A DNA stretch of 37,933 nucleotides from CAYJAZ01 sp964370095 (GCA_964370095.1 CAYJHJ010000013.1:1-37933); one strand, 5' to 3'. Counted from the first letter of the stretch, positions 9,326 to 17,896 are shown. Numbers and translations: made by a program. The notes: generated from the letters alone by a model not told the origin.

Positions 9326-11731
9326 TTACACTTCATTTTGTTGCAATTTTTCAAGTAATTGTTGCAATTCTAAAGCCATTTCAGATAATTCATTTACAGC
9401 TTGAGAAGCTTGTTCCATACCTGTTGCAGTTGATGTTGCGATGTGGTTAATTTCATCAATTGAAGAATTGATTTCACCAGAACTTGCAGATTGTTCTTCA
9501 GCTGCAGTAGCAATACCTGAAATAAGCGCTGTATTAACATTTACTAATGAAACAATTTCTGACAATGAGTTACCTGAATTACTTGCTAACTCAGTGGCTG
9601 TTGCTGCTGAGCGTGCACTTTCTGCAACACGATTGATATTCATTGTTGTTGTTTCTTGAATTTCTCTGATATTATTGCCAACTTCAGTTGTTGCTGACAT
9701 TGTTTTTTCAGCCAATTTACGAACTTCGTCTGCCACAACAGCAAAGCCTCTTCCTGCTTCACCCGCACGTGCTGCTTCAATAGCTGCGTTTAGTGCAAGG
9801 AGGTTTGTTTGATCGGCAATATCTGTAATAACATCCATAACGCTGCCAATGTTTTCAGCTTGATTTCCAAGTTGTTCCATATTTCTTTCAAGTTCAGAAG
9901 ATACATTGTTAACACTTTGAATTGCACCAACAACTTGATTTACTAATTGTGCACCTTCTGTGGCTTTATTATGAACATTATTTGATTGTGTATTTGCTTC
10001 ACTTGCGTTTTGGGCAACTTCTAAAACAGCTTTGTTCATTTCTTCCATAGCTGTTGCTGTGGCAGTTACACGTTCACGTTGGATTTGAGCACCATTTGAT
10101 ACTTCTTCTGCCTGGGCTGACAATTCTCTTGAAGCTGTTGCCATACGCTCAGAAATATTTTGAGCTTGATTAGCCACTTCAATAATTGTTCTTTGTGTAT
10201 TTTTAATTTCAGTTAAATCTGTAACAAGCTGTAGCACACATGCAAGTTTGCCATTTTCATCTTTGAAAGGAATAGCTGTGTATGAAATATCAAGTACTTG
10301 CCCATTTGGTCTTGCCACAGTTTGCCCTGTTGCAGGACGAAGAGTTGCAGAAGCAATGTTTAATGCATCAGCAGGAGTATCAGAGTCATCCCTATTCATA
10401 ACTTCTTTACAGGTTCTGCTTAAGTAGTTACTGCCAACAACGCTTTTTGCTATATCATTTATGTAGCTGATACGTAAATTTTTATCTAAAACTATCACAG
10501 GTGCTGTCAATACATTAAGTATATTTTGATATTGTGCTAAGGTTGTGTTTGTGCCCTCAACAAGTTCTGCAAACGCACCTTGGAATTCTTTACTATCACC
10601 TTTTATTTCTATATGCCCATCACGAAGACTATTTTTAATTCGGGCATATTCAGCTATAATTTTATTAAGTGAATTTGGAATAGAGCGTAAAGCATTTGCA
10701 AGAGCGCCGATTTCATCAGTTCTATTCACCTCTAATTCTTGGCTTAGATTACCTTGTGCAATAGCACTAGCAAATGAAGCTCCTTTTGCTATTGCGCCAA
10801 CAACAGGGCGAATAATCATGTATATAATAAAAGCACTTATTATAACAGTTATCAAAGTAGCAATAATTGATAATCTGCTTAAATTTCCTAATTCAGAAAA
10901 GATATCACGTTCCTCTGCTCTTGCAACAATTGTAATTCCACTGCCTTCAACTTGAGTGTAGTAACCAATAACAGGGAAACCTGCTACGTTTGTATAAGTA
11001 AGAACACCTTCTGAAGTTGAAGAATTTGCAATTTCTTTCATTTGTGATGTGATACTTAAATTATCTTTATATAAATTTACTGAATTCTTTTTATCAAGGA
11101 TAACACGGCCTTGTTTGTCAACAGCAAAAACATAACCTTCACTGCCAACTACAACCTCATCAAAAACAGCTTCATATAGTTGTGAAAAAGAAATATCGCC
11201 GGTTAAAACTGCTATAACTTGCCCGCTTAGGTTTTTAACCGGATAAACTACAGCCATCAATATTTCATTTGTGATTGTTGACATACGAGGTTCAGGTGTT
11301 GGAACTGTGCCTGTTTTTGCAATTTGGAAATATTCTCTGAAATTAAGGTCTGTTCCTACTGCTGATGGATTTGATGAAGCAATAACAAAACCATCCATAC
11401 TAATCAAGTTAAATCCATTCATTAACGGAACTTGCTCTGTACGAGATTTCAATAATGAATTAATTCTATTAACTTCACTGTCGGGGTAAAAACCTGAACT
11501 TACAAAGTCAATAATATTTGAACTTTCTGAGGTTATTTTGATTAAAATATTTGTTGACATCAATACATAATCAAGCATATTCTCCAAAGTTGCTGTAGTG
11601 GCTTCCATTGTATTAATAGAAGACTCGGTTAAAGAAGTGGAAGACTCACGATAAGTCAACAAACTTAGCATACTCATTGCAAGAATAAGAATTAGCATAA
11701 TCGGTAATAAAATTCTTTGTAATAGTTTCAT
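9326..11731 (-). CDS. Methyl-accepting chemotaxis protein (periplasmic Cache sensor, HAMP, PAS, MCP signalling domain)
   Basis: This is a transmembrane chemoreceptor feeding the CheA/CheW pathway. In order: a membrane segment at about residues 7-25; a large periplasmic sensor of the double-Cache type (for example VAVVYPVKNLSGQVIAVLTGDI); a second membrane segment near 283-305; a HAMP linker; a PAS-like domain at about 390-510 (ILNVLTAPVIVLDKNLRISYIND); and the coiled-coil signalling domain with the invariant hairpin tip DQTNLLALNAAIEAARAGE and GRGFAVVADEVRKLAEK. The C-terminus (LLEKLQQNEV) lacks the aromatic CheR-binding pentapeptide. AGGAG lies before the ATG. A sigma-28-like promoter lies about 55 bp upstream, which fits co-expression with the flagellar regulon. 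The ligand is unknown. No other chemotaxis gene is near. Confidence 0.96.
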   Translation of the reverse strand: MKLLQRILLPIMLILILAMSMLSLLTYRESSTSLTESSINTMEATTATLENMLDYVLMSTNILIKITSESSNIIDFVSSGFYPDSEVNRINSLLKSRTEQVPLMNGFNLISMDGFVIASSNPSAVGTDLNFREYFQIAKTGTVPTPEPRMSTITNEILMAVVYPVKNLSGQVIAVLTGDISFSQLYEAVFDEVVVGSEGYVFAVDKQGRVILDKKNSVNLYKDNLSITSQMKEIANSSTSEGVLTYTNVAGFPVIGYYTQVEGSGITIVARAEERDIFSELGNLSRLSIIATLITVIISAFIIYMIIRPVVGAIAKGASFASAIAQGNLSQELEVNRTDEIGALANALRSIPNSLNKIIAEYARIKNSLRDGHIEIKGDSKEFQGAFAELVEGTNTTLAQYQNILNVLTAPVIVLDKNLRISYINDIAKSVVGSNYLSRTCKEVMNRDDSDTPADALNIASATLRPATGQTVARPNGQVLDISYTAIPFKDENGKLACVLQLVTDLTEIKNTQRTIIEVANQAQNISERMATASRELSAQAEEVSNGAQIQRERVTATATAMEEMNKAVLEVAQNASEANTQSNNVHNKATEGAQLVNQVVGAIQSVNNVSSELERNMEQLGNQAENIGSVMDVITDIADQTNLLALNAAIEAARAGEAGRGFAVVADEVRKLAEKTMSATTEVGNNIREIQETTTMNINRVAESARSAATATELASNSGNSLSEIVSLVNVNTALISGIATAAEEQSASSGEINSSIDEINHIATSTATGMEQASQAVNELSEMALELQQLLEKLQQNEV

Positions 11732-11787
11732 AAAAGACTCCTGTATTATAAATAATTAAATACGTATATTTTTTGACAGTAAAAACA

Positions 11788-11814
11788 TCTTCGGCAAATC
11801 TATAAATTACTTTA
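11788..11814 (-). promoter_or_regulatory. Sigma-28 (FliA)-type promoter for the chemoreceptor gene
   Basis: Read on the minus strand, TAAAGTAA (11814-11807), an 11-nt spacer, then GCCGAAGA (11795-11788). This matches the sigma-28 consensus TAAAGTTT-N11-GCCGATAA in the most conserved positions and with the exact spacing. It would start transcription roughly 50 nt before the ATG at 11731. Confidence 0.75.
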
Positions 11815-11869
11815 TGGATTTAATTATATTTATCCGTTTTTATTTAAATATTTTTTTTAAAACAATTCC

Positions 11870-12736
11870 CTAAATTAGCTTTTCTTTTCTTAATGCAAGA
11901 AGATTTTCAAGCAAAATCCCTTCTCTTGGAATAGTCTGCTCATAGTAGGTGGCTTTAATTGCCTCAGTAACAAAATGCACCGAATTTTCCAGAGCTTTCT
12001 CAAGTGGAAGTTTATTCATTAAGTTTCCTGTTAAAGCTGAAGCAAAAGTATCACCTGTGCCGGGATAAAAAGCGGGGATATAGGGGCGCGAAAGAAGATG
12101 GAATTTATCTTTTGATTTTTCATAAGCCAAAACATAAACTTGTGATTTATCATCTGTAGGAATTGAAGTGATAACCACAATTTTAGGTCCTCTTGAAGTC
12201 TTTTTAGTCTGAGCTAATCTTTTAGCAAAAATTTTTACCTCTTCCAAAGAACGGTGCTTTGGCTCTTCATCAAGCAAGAAGCAGCTTTCTGAATAATTTG
12301 GTGTAATAATATCTGCTTGTGTGATTAAATGACGCATAGCTTCAACAATATCTTGAGTAATAGTGGGATCTAAGATTCCATTATCTCCCATAACAGGGTC
12401 AACCACAGCTATTCCATCATCTTTTAAAAATTCATGTATAGCTCTTTCAACAATTTCAACTTGTGTATGCGTTGCCAAAAATCCTGAATAAACACCTTCA
12501 AATTTTAATTTAAGCTTTTGCCAATGATCTAAGATTTTAGGCAATTCCAAGGTCAAATCACAAAAACTAAAGTCTGTAAATTCAGTAGTGTGCGTTGACA
12601 AAAGGGCTGTAGGCAAAGGGCACACTTGAATTCCCATTGCTGAAATAAGAGGCATAACAACAGTCAGTGAAGTTCTTCCAAAACCTGAAATATCATGTAT
12701 TGCAATTAAACGAGGTGGAATATTTTGTTTCATCAT
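11870..12736 (-). CDS. pdxY: Pyridoxal/pyridoxamine kinase (PdxY/PdxK type, ribokinase fold)
   Basis: This cytoplasmic kinase phosphorylates B6 vitamers to their 5'-phosphates in the PLP salvage pathway. The 288-residue protein begins with the family's HDISGFGRTSLTVVMPLISAMG motif region and contains TALLSTHTTEF (substrate pocket), VDPVMGDNG (Mg/ATP region), ITPNYSE and, near the C-terminus, PGTGDTFASALTGNL, whose Asp is the catalytic base. It starts at the first of two adjacent ATG codons (12736). It lies 13 bp downstream of the TauE/SafE exporter gene on the same strand, so the two are probably one transcript. A link to PLP-dependent sulfonate (taurine) aminotransferases is possible but only inferred. 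Confidence 0.88.
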   Translation of the reverse strand: MMKQNIPPRLIAIHDISGFGRTSLTVVMPLISAMGIQVCPLPTALLSTHTTEFTDFSFCDLTLELPKILDHWQKLKLKFEGVYSGFLATHTQVEIVERAIHEFLKDDGIAVVDPVMGDNGILDPTITQDIVEAMRHLITQADIITPNYSESCFLLDEEPKHRSLEEVKIFAKRLAQTKKTSRGPKIVVITSIPTDDKSQVYVLAYEKSKDKFHLLSRPYIPAFYPGTGDTFASALTGNLMNKLPLEKALENSVHFVTEAIKATYYEQTIPREGILLENLLALRKEKLI

Positions 12737-12749
12737 CTAAATAATTCCC

Positions 12750-13649
12750 TTAATTAAATGAAAAAATTGAAGCTAGTAAAGGCTTTGTCCAAATAAGTGC
12801 TGTGAGCAATAAAACGCTGACAATAATAATTGTAATTTGTCTTGCCGGAAGGAATTTTTGTGCTCTTGCCCCAAGGCTCATTCCTATAAGCCCGCCACAG
12901 CCGAACAAAACACCAAGCATTATGTCAGGAGTGAGGGCTTTTTCAGGAAAAATAAAGCCAAGAATATAGAAAACAGCCACTCCAAAGCAAGAAGAAATAA
13001 AAGTGCAAAACAAGGTTGCCCCTGAAGTTACATATACTGGAAGCCTATAGTAAGAAAATAAAAAAGGTGCTATGATTGCCCCGCCACCAATGCCGTAAAT
13101 TCCGCCTATAAAGGCAATCACAAAGGAAAGCCAAAACAAAGGTGTTTTTGAAAAAACATATTCCTTGCCATCAAAATAAAAAGTGCACTTTTCTTTCGTG
13201 TCTTCAAGAACTTTCAATGATAAAGGATCGTTCGGTGCTTTTCGTGCTACATCTTTTCTAAATAAATCTTTGCCCATGCGATACGCTAGATACAAAAGCA
13301 CGCAAGCAGCATATTGTTTAAACAAAGTTGGATTTGTGAAGAAAAAAGAGCGTGTGATAACACCAAGCACAACTCCCGGAATTGAACCGTATATCAAAAC
13401 CATTGTTAAGGGCTTTAGAAATCTTTTTTCTTTATAATACCTGTAAACCCCTGAGGGAATAGCAATTAAATTATAGAATTGATTTGTTGCACTTACTGAA
13501 GGTGCAGTATAATTTAAGAATTCTACCTGAAAAGGCAGAAGCAAAAAAGCTCCTGACAGCCCACTCATACTGGTGAAAAAAGAAAGCACAATCCCCGCTA
13601 ATGGAGGAATATACCATGCAACTTCTATGCCAGCTATTGGAAAATACAT
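12750..13649 (-). CDS. TauE/SafE-family anion exporter (putative sulfite/sulfonate exporter)
   Basis: This inner-membrane protein of 299 residues has about eight membrane segments. It belongs to the TauE/SafE (DUF81) family, whose characterised members export sulfite or organosulfonates. Typical features are the two related halves, each opening with a Gly-rich motif: FFTSMSGLSGAFLLLP near residue 25 and FIGGIYGIGGGAIIAPFL near residue 180. The first repeat also has the SATNQFYNLIA segment. The start ATG at 13649 has AAAGGA 8 nt upstream. It is the first gene of a pair with pdxY. With dsrC about 24 kb away, a role in managing sulfite in a Dsr-type organism is reasonable, but substrate specificity cannot be read from sequence. 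Confidence 0.85.
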   Translation of the reverse strand: MYFPIAGIEVAWYIPPLAGIVLSFFTSMSGLSGAFLLLPFQVEFLNYTAPSVSATNQFYNLIAIPSGVYRYYKEKRFLKPLTMVLIYGSIPGVVLGVITRSFFFTNPTLFKQYAACVLLYLAYRMGKDLFRKDVARKAPNDPLSLKVLEDTKEKCTFYFDGKEYVFSKTPLFWLSFVIAFIGGIYGIGGGAIIAPFLFSYYRLPVYVTSGATLFCTFISSCFGVAVFYILGFIFPEKALTPDIMLGVLFGCGGLIGMSLGARAQKFLPARQITIIIVSVLLLTALIWTKPLLASIFSFN

Positions 13650-13741
13650 AACTCTGTCCTTTGTATGTAATTTCTATAACATAAATGATTTTGATTGACA
13701 AATAATAGTTTAATTTTTCTAAAGTAAAATTTAATTATATA

Positions 13742-14281
13742 TTATTTACACTTGCCTTCCCAAACATTAAATCCAAGATTATGTAAATTTGCAAATATTT
13801 GAGCACTTGCTTTGGCATCAGAAAGGGCTTCGTGATGTTCAAGGCTAATATCAAAATATTCCGCAACCTTGTTGAGCTTATGTGAAGGAAGCTTTAGAAA
13901 TTTTCTGCTGTTTTTTAAGGTGCAAAAAAAAGGCTGTGGTGGAATTATAACTCTTTGTTCAATGCAGCAAGTATGCAAAACCTTTCTGTCAAAAGGCGCA
14001 TTATGTGCAATAAAACCTTCAGCTCCTTCCAAAAAAGAAGAAGCTTTCTGCCAAACAGCACAAAAATCCTCTTTAAATTCCACATCTTCCCATGCTATGC
14101 CATGTATATAAGTAAAAATAAATTCTTTTCTTGGCGGGCGAATAAGTGATGAAAAAGTATCAATTATTTCAAAAAAACCCTTATTATTTTCAAGGCGAAC
14201 CATGCCTACAGCACAAGCAGAATCTGCTTTATAGTCAGCTGTTTCAAAATCAATTGCTATCAATGTTTTGGGTAGAATCAA
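13742..14281 (-). CDS. DEDDh 3'-5' exonuclease (DNA polymerase III epsilon/RNase T superfamily)
   Basis: This is a 179-residue single-domain exonuclease. All five catalytic residues of the DEDDh family are visible: Asp11 and Glu13 (AIDFETADY), Asp98 (IAHNAPFDRKVLH), His150 and Asp155 (LEHHEALSDAKAS). It carries only the nuclease domain, so it resembles stand-alone DnaQ-like proteins rather than the replicative subunit with its polymerase-binding tail. Translation probably starts at a TTG (14281) with AGGAAA 8-9 nt upstream; no nearby ATG precedes motif I. It lies downstream of the amidase gene, from which it is separated by a repeat unit. Without that insert the two genes would be about 10 bp apart. 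Confidence 0.85.
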   Translation of the reverse strand: MILPKTLIAIDFETADYKADSACAVGMVRLENNKGFFEIIDTFSSLIRPPRKEFIFTYIHGIAWEDVEFKEDFCAVWQKASSFLEGAEGFIAHNAPFDRKVLHTCCIEQRVIIPPQPFFCTLKNSRKFLKLPSHKLNKVAEYFDISLEHHEALSDAKASAQIFANLHNLGFNVWEGKCK

Positions 14282-14291
14282 AGTATATTTC

Positions 14292-14325
14292 CTATTTACT
14301 TGCTAAATTAAGTCTTTAGCATATA
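14292..14325 (-). repeat. Decayed second copy of the amidase gene 3' end
   Basis: These 34 bases repeat the last 35 bases of the amidase gene (14445-14479), including the stop codon, with one base deleted and one substituted. The spacing between copies is 153-154 bp. This copy abuts the Shine-Dalgarno region of the exonuclease gene, so it probably marks the original junction between the two genes. Confidence 0.85.
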
Positions 14326-14444
14326 TGACCATAATTGAATAGATTTTGGTTTCGCCTTCCTCTACGCAAAATCCTCACTCACAATTTAGGTTCAAATTGT
14401 TCGTTCGCTAAAGACTTTATACTTATAGTCTAAAGCTATCCTTT
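14326..14444 (-). repeat. Dispersed repeat core, locus A (119 bp)
   Basis: Read on the minus strand it begins right after the amidase stop. It shares with the cores at 24.6-24.9 kb the blocks AGTCTTTAGCGAAC, GTGAGGATTTTG and CAAAATCT in the same order. Between them is a local hairpin (ACAATTT...AAATTGT); the last two blocks form another stem (GATTTTG with CAAAATC). Core plus flanking gene-end copy is 153 bp. No long open frame on either strand. This is the only content of the 163-bp gap between the amidase and exonuclease genes. Confidence 0.85.
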
Positions 14445-16190
14445 CTATTTACTAGCTAAATTAAGGTCTTTAGCATATAAGTCAATGCCCTTTGCTACGC
14501 CTTTTAATAAGGTGGAAACAAATTTTTTATTTCTCAAATTTTTTGCATCAAGGCTATTGCTTATATAACCAACTTCAAGCATTATACCCGGCATTGTTGC
14601 ACTTTGTAAAACAGTAAACAAAGAACCTTTTGTGCCACCATTAGTTGCATTATAGCCCGTGCGGCTTACTAAACCATACATATTTGTGTGAACTTGTGTG
14701 GCAAGCCTTTGTGATTCATGCATTAAAGCACTATGCACCAAGTCATCAACAAGATTGCTCATATCTCCAAGATAAGTCTCACCACCGTTTTCTCTGTCTA
14801 CTATATGCTGAGTTTCAGGAGAGCGAGTGTAATCGAGGTAATAGGTTTCAAGACCGGCTAATTTTGAACTTTCCGCTGCATTTGCATGAACCGATATAAA
14901 AAGATCGCCTTTTTTCTCTTCAGCTATTTGCGTGCGTGTTTTAAGCTTTAAAAACTTATCAGTTGTACGAGTATATTCAACTTTATAACCTAGTTTCTTT
15001 AATTCATTGCCTAATTGCTTTGACATTGACAAAACCAAATCTTTTTCAACTATACCATTATGGATAGCACCCGGATCTTTACCGCCATGCCCAGGATCAA
15101 TAATAATTGTTTTAACCTTTAAACCCATTTTTAATGCAAAATCTCTTGGCAATAAATCAGAAGGAATTTTTTCTGCTTTTGTGGCATTTTTAGTGCTTAC
15201 GCCTTTAGCCAATGTGTTTTTCTTATCACTTACTTGAATGATAATTGAAGAATTTTCTTTATCATAATACGCATAATAAGCTGACAGTTCTTTGAAATCC
15301 ATCATGATAACCGTGGAATTTCTTTTAGAATAGTCTATCACAAAGCGTGAGAAAATTCCCATTGAATTAAACTTATAACCGGGCCTTACATCTTTTTCGG
15401 TTCTTGTTTGGTTTAAGGTTAAGATAAGTCTTGCAGGTGAATTTGTTTTCTTTTGCGGCGGAACATAGTCAATAGCCCATGTAACTATATTATGTTTTCT
15501 TTTTGAAGCATCTACTTCTACTTTGATTTGAATATAATCTTTTTTATGCGAAGCAAATAATCCTTTATACAAAACATTTGCGTCAAGATCTTTTGCATTT
15601 ACTTTAAGTGTATCATGATTCAAATCAAGTGAAGCTGTAAGTGTACCATTTAATTGAGCTAAATATTCTTTGGCTTTAGGTGCATAATCACCTTTTTTAT
15701 AGTTTTTTTGAATTTTATCTAAACGTTTTTCAGCTTCTTGAGTGTTTTGCATGCGTTCATGGTGCATACGAGCACTATAGTAGAGGGAATCATCAGCTAA
15801 AACTGAGTGCGGAAACTCATTTATTACTTTATCATAATATTTTAATGCTTCTTTTTTATCTTTTAAAGCATAAGAACGCTTGGAAAGTTCGTCATAAACT
15901 TCTGCAACACGAAACAAGGCTGCCGGCCTATTATTCCATTTAGGGTTATCCTTGTAAAGATCATAAAACTTATCTGCCAAATCAAGCCAGTAATGACGAT
16001 ATTGAGATTTTTTTGCATTTTCTTGCAAACGCATAAGCTCAACTTTATAAGAGTCATATTCGCTTTGCGGGCTTGCAAAAGCAGAAACAGTCAATACACT
16101 TGATAAAGATAGTGCAAGCAAGCAAAAAATTACAAAAAGAATATAAATGCTTTTTCTTAAAATAGTAGATAGTATTTTTGAGTGTTCCAT
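14445..16190 (-). CDS. N-acetylmuramoyl-L-alanine amidase, AmiC type (TPR-like region, AMIN domain, Amidase_3)
   Basis: This envelope zinc amidase cleaves peptidoglycan stem peptides from MurNAc, typically at cell separation. An N-terminal signal anchor (about residues 14-38) precedes a helical TPR-like region (about 85-180), an AMIN domain (about 215-325) that normally targets the septum, and the catalytic Amidase_3 domain (about 358-575). Zinc and catalytic residues are present: His368 in IIIDPGHGGKDPGA, Glu382 in IVEKDL, His435 in ISVHANA and Glu539 in IMLEVGY. The TPR-like addition makes it longer (581) than E. coli AmiC. The 3' end is duplicated 153 bp downstream by a repeat unit, leaving the gene intact. 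The 221-bp upstream gap holds an 11-bp inverted repeat. Confidence 0.93.
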   Translation of the reverse strand: MEHSKILSTILRKSIYILFVIFCLLALSLSSVLTVSAFASPQSEYDSYKVELMRLQENAKKSQYRHYWLDLADKFYDLYKDNPKWNNRPAALFRVAEVYDELSKRSYALKDKKEALKYYDKVINEFPHSVLADDSLYYSARMHHERMQNTQEAEKRLDKIQKNYKKGDYAPKAKEYLAQLNGTLTASLDLNHDTLKVNAKDLDANVLYKGLFASHKKDYIQIKVEVDASKRKHNIVTWAIDYVPPQKKTNSPARLILTLNQTRTEKDVRPGYKFNSMGIFSRFVIDYSKRNSTVIMMDFKELSAYYAYYDKENSSIIIQVSDKKNTLAKGVSTKNATKAEKIPSDLLPRDFALKMGLKVKTIIIDPGHGGKDPGAIHNGIVEKDLVLSMSKQLGNELKKLGYKVEYTRTTDKFLKLKTRTQIAEEKKGDLFISVHANAAESSKLAGLETYYLDYTRSPETQHIVDRENGGETYLGDMSNLVDDLVHSALMHESQRLATQVHTNMYGLVSRTGYNATNGGTKGSLFTVLQSATMPGIMLEVGYISNSLDAKNLRNKKFVSTLLKGVAKGIDLYAKDLNLASK

Positions 16191-16226
16191 ATCTTACTCT
16201 CATTTTTAAAGGAAAAAATTACCCTT

Positions 16227-16258
16227 AATAAAATTTAATACATAAGGTAAATTTTATT
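16227..16258. promoter_or_regulatory. 11-bp perfect inverted repeat upstream of the amidase gene
   Basis: AATAAAATTTA (16227-16237) and TAAATTTTATT (16248-16258) are perfect inverted copies separated by 10 nt, 37 bp before the amidase ATG. It could be an operator or a 5'-UTR hairpin; with no T-run on the minus-strand side it is not a clear terminator. The remaining bases up to der (16259-16411) show nothing else. Confidence 0.45.
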
Positions 16259-16411
16259 ATGCAAGATATGTTCCAATAAAAAAATTGACACGATACAAGT
16301 TACTACAATTACAGGCATTATTTGAAAAAGTCTAGAAAAATTCAAGAACGCAACTCTCTTAGAAACAGAATTTCAAAAAACTCAAATAACTCATGCAAGC
16401 TATTAATTTTG

Positions 16412-17815
16412 TTATTTTTTCTCTTTCTTTTTATGAGATGAGCGAAAATTCATTCTCATAGGTGCATGCTGAATTTTGAAGAGTCTTCTTAGAGCTTTTT
16501 CTAAATATCTTCTGTATGGTGTGGTGATTCTGTCTGCATCATTCACAAAGAAAACAAAAGTTGGGGGTGAACTTTCCGCTTGCGTCATATAGAAGAATTT
16601 ACCCCTCACACGCTTCACAACCGGTGGCTGATGTTTTGTAAGAACTTCTTCTAATGATCTATTAAGAATACCTGTGCCTACACGCACATGACACTCTTCA
16701 AAAATTTGATGTGCTGTTGGCAAAATTTGCCTCAAGCCCTCTCTTTTCAAAGCAGAAGTAAATATCACAGGAATATGAGAACACATTTTCAAAGCTTCTG
16801 TAAAATCTTGTTTTAATGCTTTTTTTGCTTGCTGTGGCACAAGATCAAATTTATTTACAATCACCATAAAAGGAGTTTTCCTTTCATCAAGCAAGTCAAT
16901 AAGCCTTTTATCTTGCTGTGTAAGCCCTTCTGTTGCATCGATAACCATAAGGCTAACATCAGCTTTTGTTGTGCTTTTGATAGCTGAATTAACACTATAT
17001 TTTTCTAATGAATCCACAATTTTAGCAGGTTTTCTTATACCTGCTGTATCCACAAAAATATATTTTTTGCCTTGGTGTTCAAAGTAAATATCAACACTAT
17101 CTCTTGTTGTGCCGGCCATATCAGAAACAATCATACGTTCAGAACGAAGCATTGCATTAACTAATGATGATTTGCCTGCATTTGGTTTGCCGACAAAGCA
17201 AATTTTCAAATCTCTATCAAGTGGATCTTCTTGATCATTTTCATCAAATTCTTCTTTTATATCAGCACGATAACTTTCAAGCATTATTTGTATATCATCT
17301 TCCAGCACGCGGATATTATGCCCATGCTCTGCAGAAACTGCAATAATTGGAAAACCTAAGATATGAAAATCAGCTATTAAAATATCTTCTTTTTCAATCC
17401 CGTCCACTTTATTTACAGCCAAGATACACATCTTATCCTGTTTTCGTATCCAAGAAGCCAAATGTTCATCAAAAGGGGTAAGGCCTTCTTTTGCATCAAC
17501 AACAAAAACAAGCACTTGTGATTCTTTTACTGAAAGTTCTGCTTGTTCAAGGATTGCCTTTTCAAAGCCACGAAGCTGTTTTGGGCCGTCTGCCACTTGG
17601 GCGTTTTCTGTAAGTGTAACGCCACCTGTATCAACAAGAGTAAAGGAGGGGCCGTTTTTCTTTTTGACAATGCCTTCCATTCTATCGCGAGTTACGCCGG
17701 GCATATCGTGTGTTATGGCTCTGTTAGAGCGGATAAGCCTATTGAATAAAGTAGACTTACCTACATTTGGACGGCCTATAAGCGAAACTTTTAGCTGTGT
17801 GTTTGGTGATGACAT
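16412..17815 (-). CDS. der: Ribosome biogenesis GTPase Der (EngA), double GTPase
   Basis: This essential GTPase acts in 50S subunit maturation. It has two tandem G domains: the first with GRPNVGKSTL, DTGG and NKVD, the second with GKPNAGKSSL, DTAG and NKFD, followed by the C-terminal KH-like domain (PPVVKRVRGKFFYMTQ) and a basic tail (HKKKEKK). About 467 residues is typical. I chose the ATG at 17815, where the usual short lead into the first P-loop begins. The frame also extends to a TTG at 17851 with a GGGGAG sequence nearby, but the extra 12 residues are not family-like. It lies about 80 bp downstream of purA on the same strand. Confidence 0.96.
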   Translation of the reverse strand: MSSPNTQLKVSLIGRPNVGKSTLFNRLIRSNRAITHDMPGVTRDRMEGIVKKKNGPSFTLVDTGGVTLTENAQVADGPKQLRGFEKAILEQAELSVKESQVLVFVVDAKEGLTPFDEHLASWIRKQDKMCILAVNKVDGIEKEDILIADFHILGFPIIAVSAEHGHNIRVLEDDIQIMLESYRADIKEEFDENDQEDPLDRDLKICFVGKPNAGKSSLVNAMLRSERMIVSDMAGTTRDSVDIYFEHQGKKYIFVDTAGIRKPAKIVDSLEKYSVNSAIKSTTKADVSLMVIDATEGLTQQDKRLIDLLDERKTPFMVIVNKFDLVPQQAKKALKQDFTEALKMCSHIPVIFTSALKREGLRQILPTAHQIFEECHVRVGTGILNRSLEEVLTKHQPPVVKRVRGKFFYMTQAESSPPTFVFFVNDADRITTPYRRYLEKALRRLFKIQHAPMRMNFRSSHKKKEKK

Positions 17816-17896
17816 AATTATTTTCTCTAAAAAGTATAAGGGAGAAAGCAAAAACTCCCCCCCTCTGTTACGATTATTACAAATCTTTTAATATAG

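Noticed and set aside
10545..10955. 136-codon frame on the plus strand inside the chemoreceptor gene
   Set aside because: It is antisense to the PAS/HAMP region of a clear gene, without a ribosome binding site or recognisable domain.
14292..14479. att sites of an integrated phage or genomic island (gene 3' end duplicated)
   Set aside because: The DNA between the two copies is only 119 bp, non-coding, with no integrase, and a similar core sits at an unrelated gene end, which site-specific integration would not give.
17816..17851. N-terminal extension of Der from an upstream TTG
   Set aside because: The extra 12 residues (MLSPLYFLEKII) are not family-like, and the ATG at 17815 gives the normal length.
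17826..17866. Terminator between purA and der
   Set aside because: A short GGGAG/CTCCC pairing exists but there is no T-run on the minus strand; the genes may be co-transcribed.
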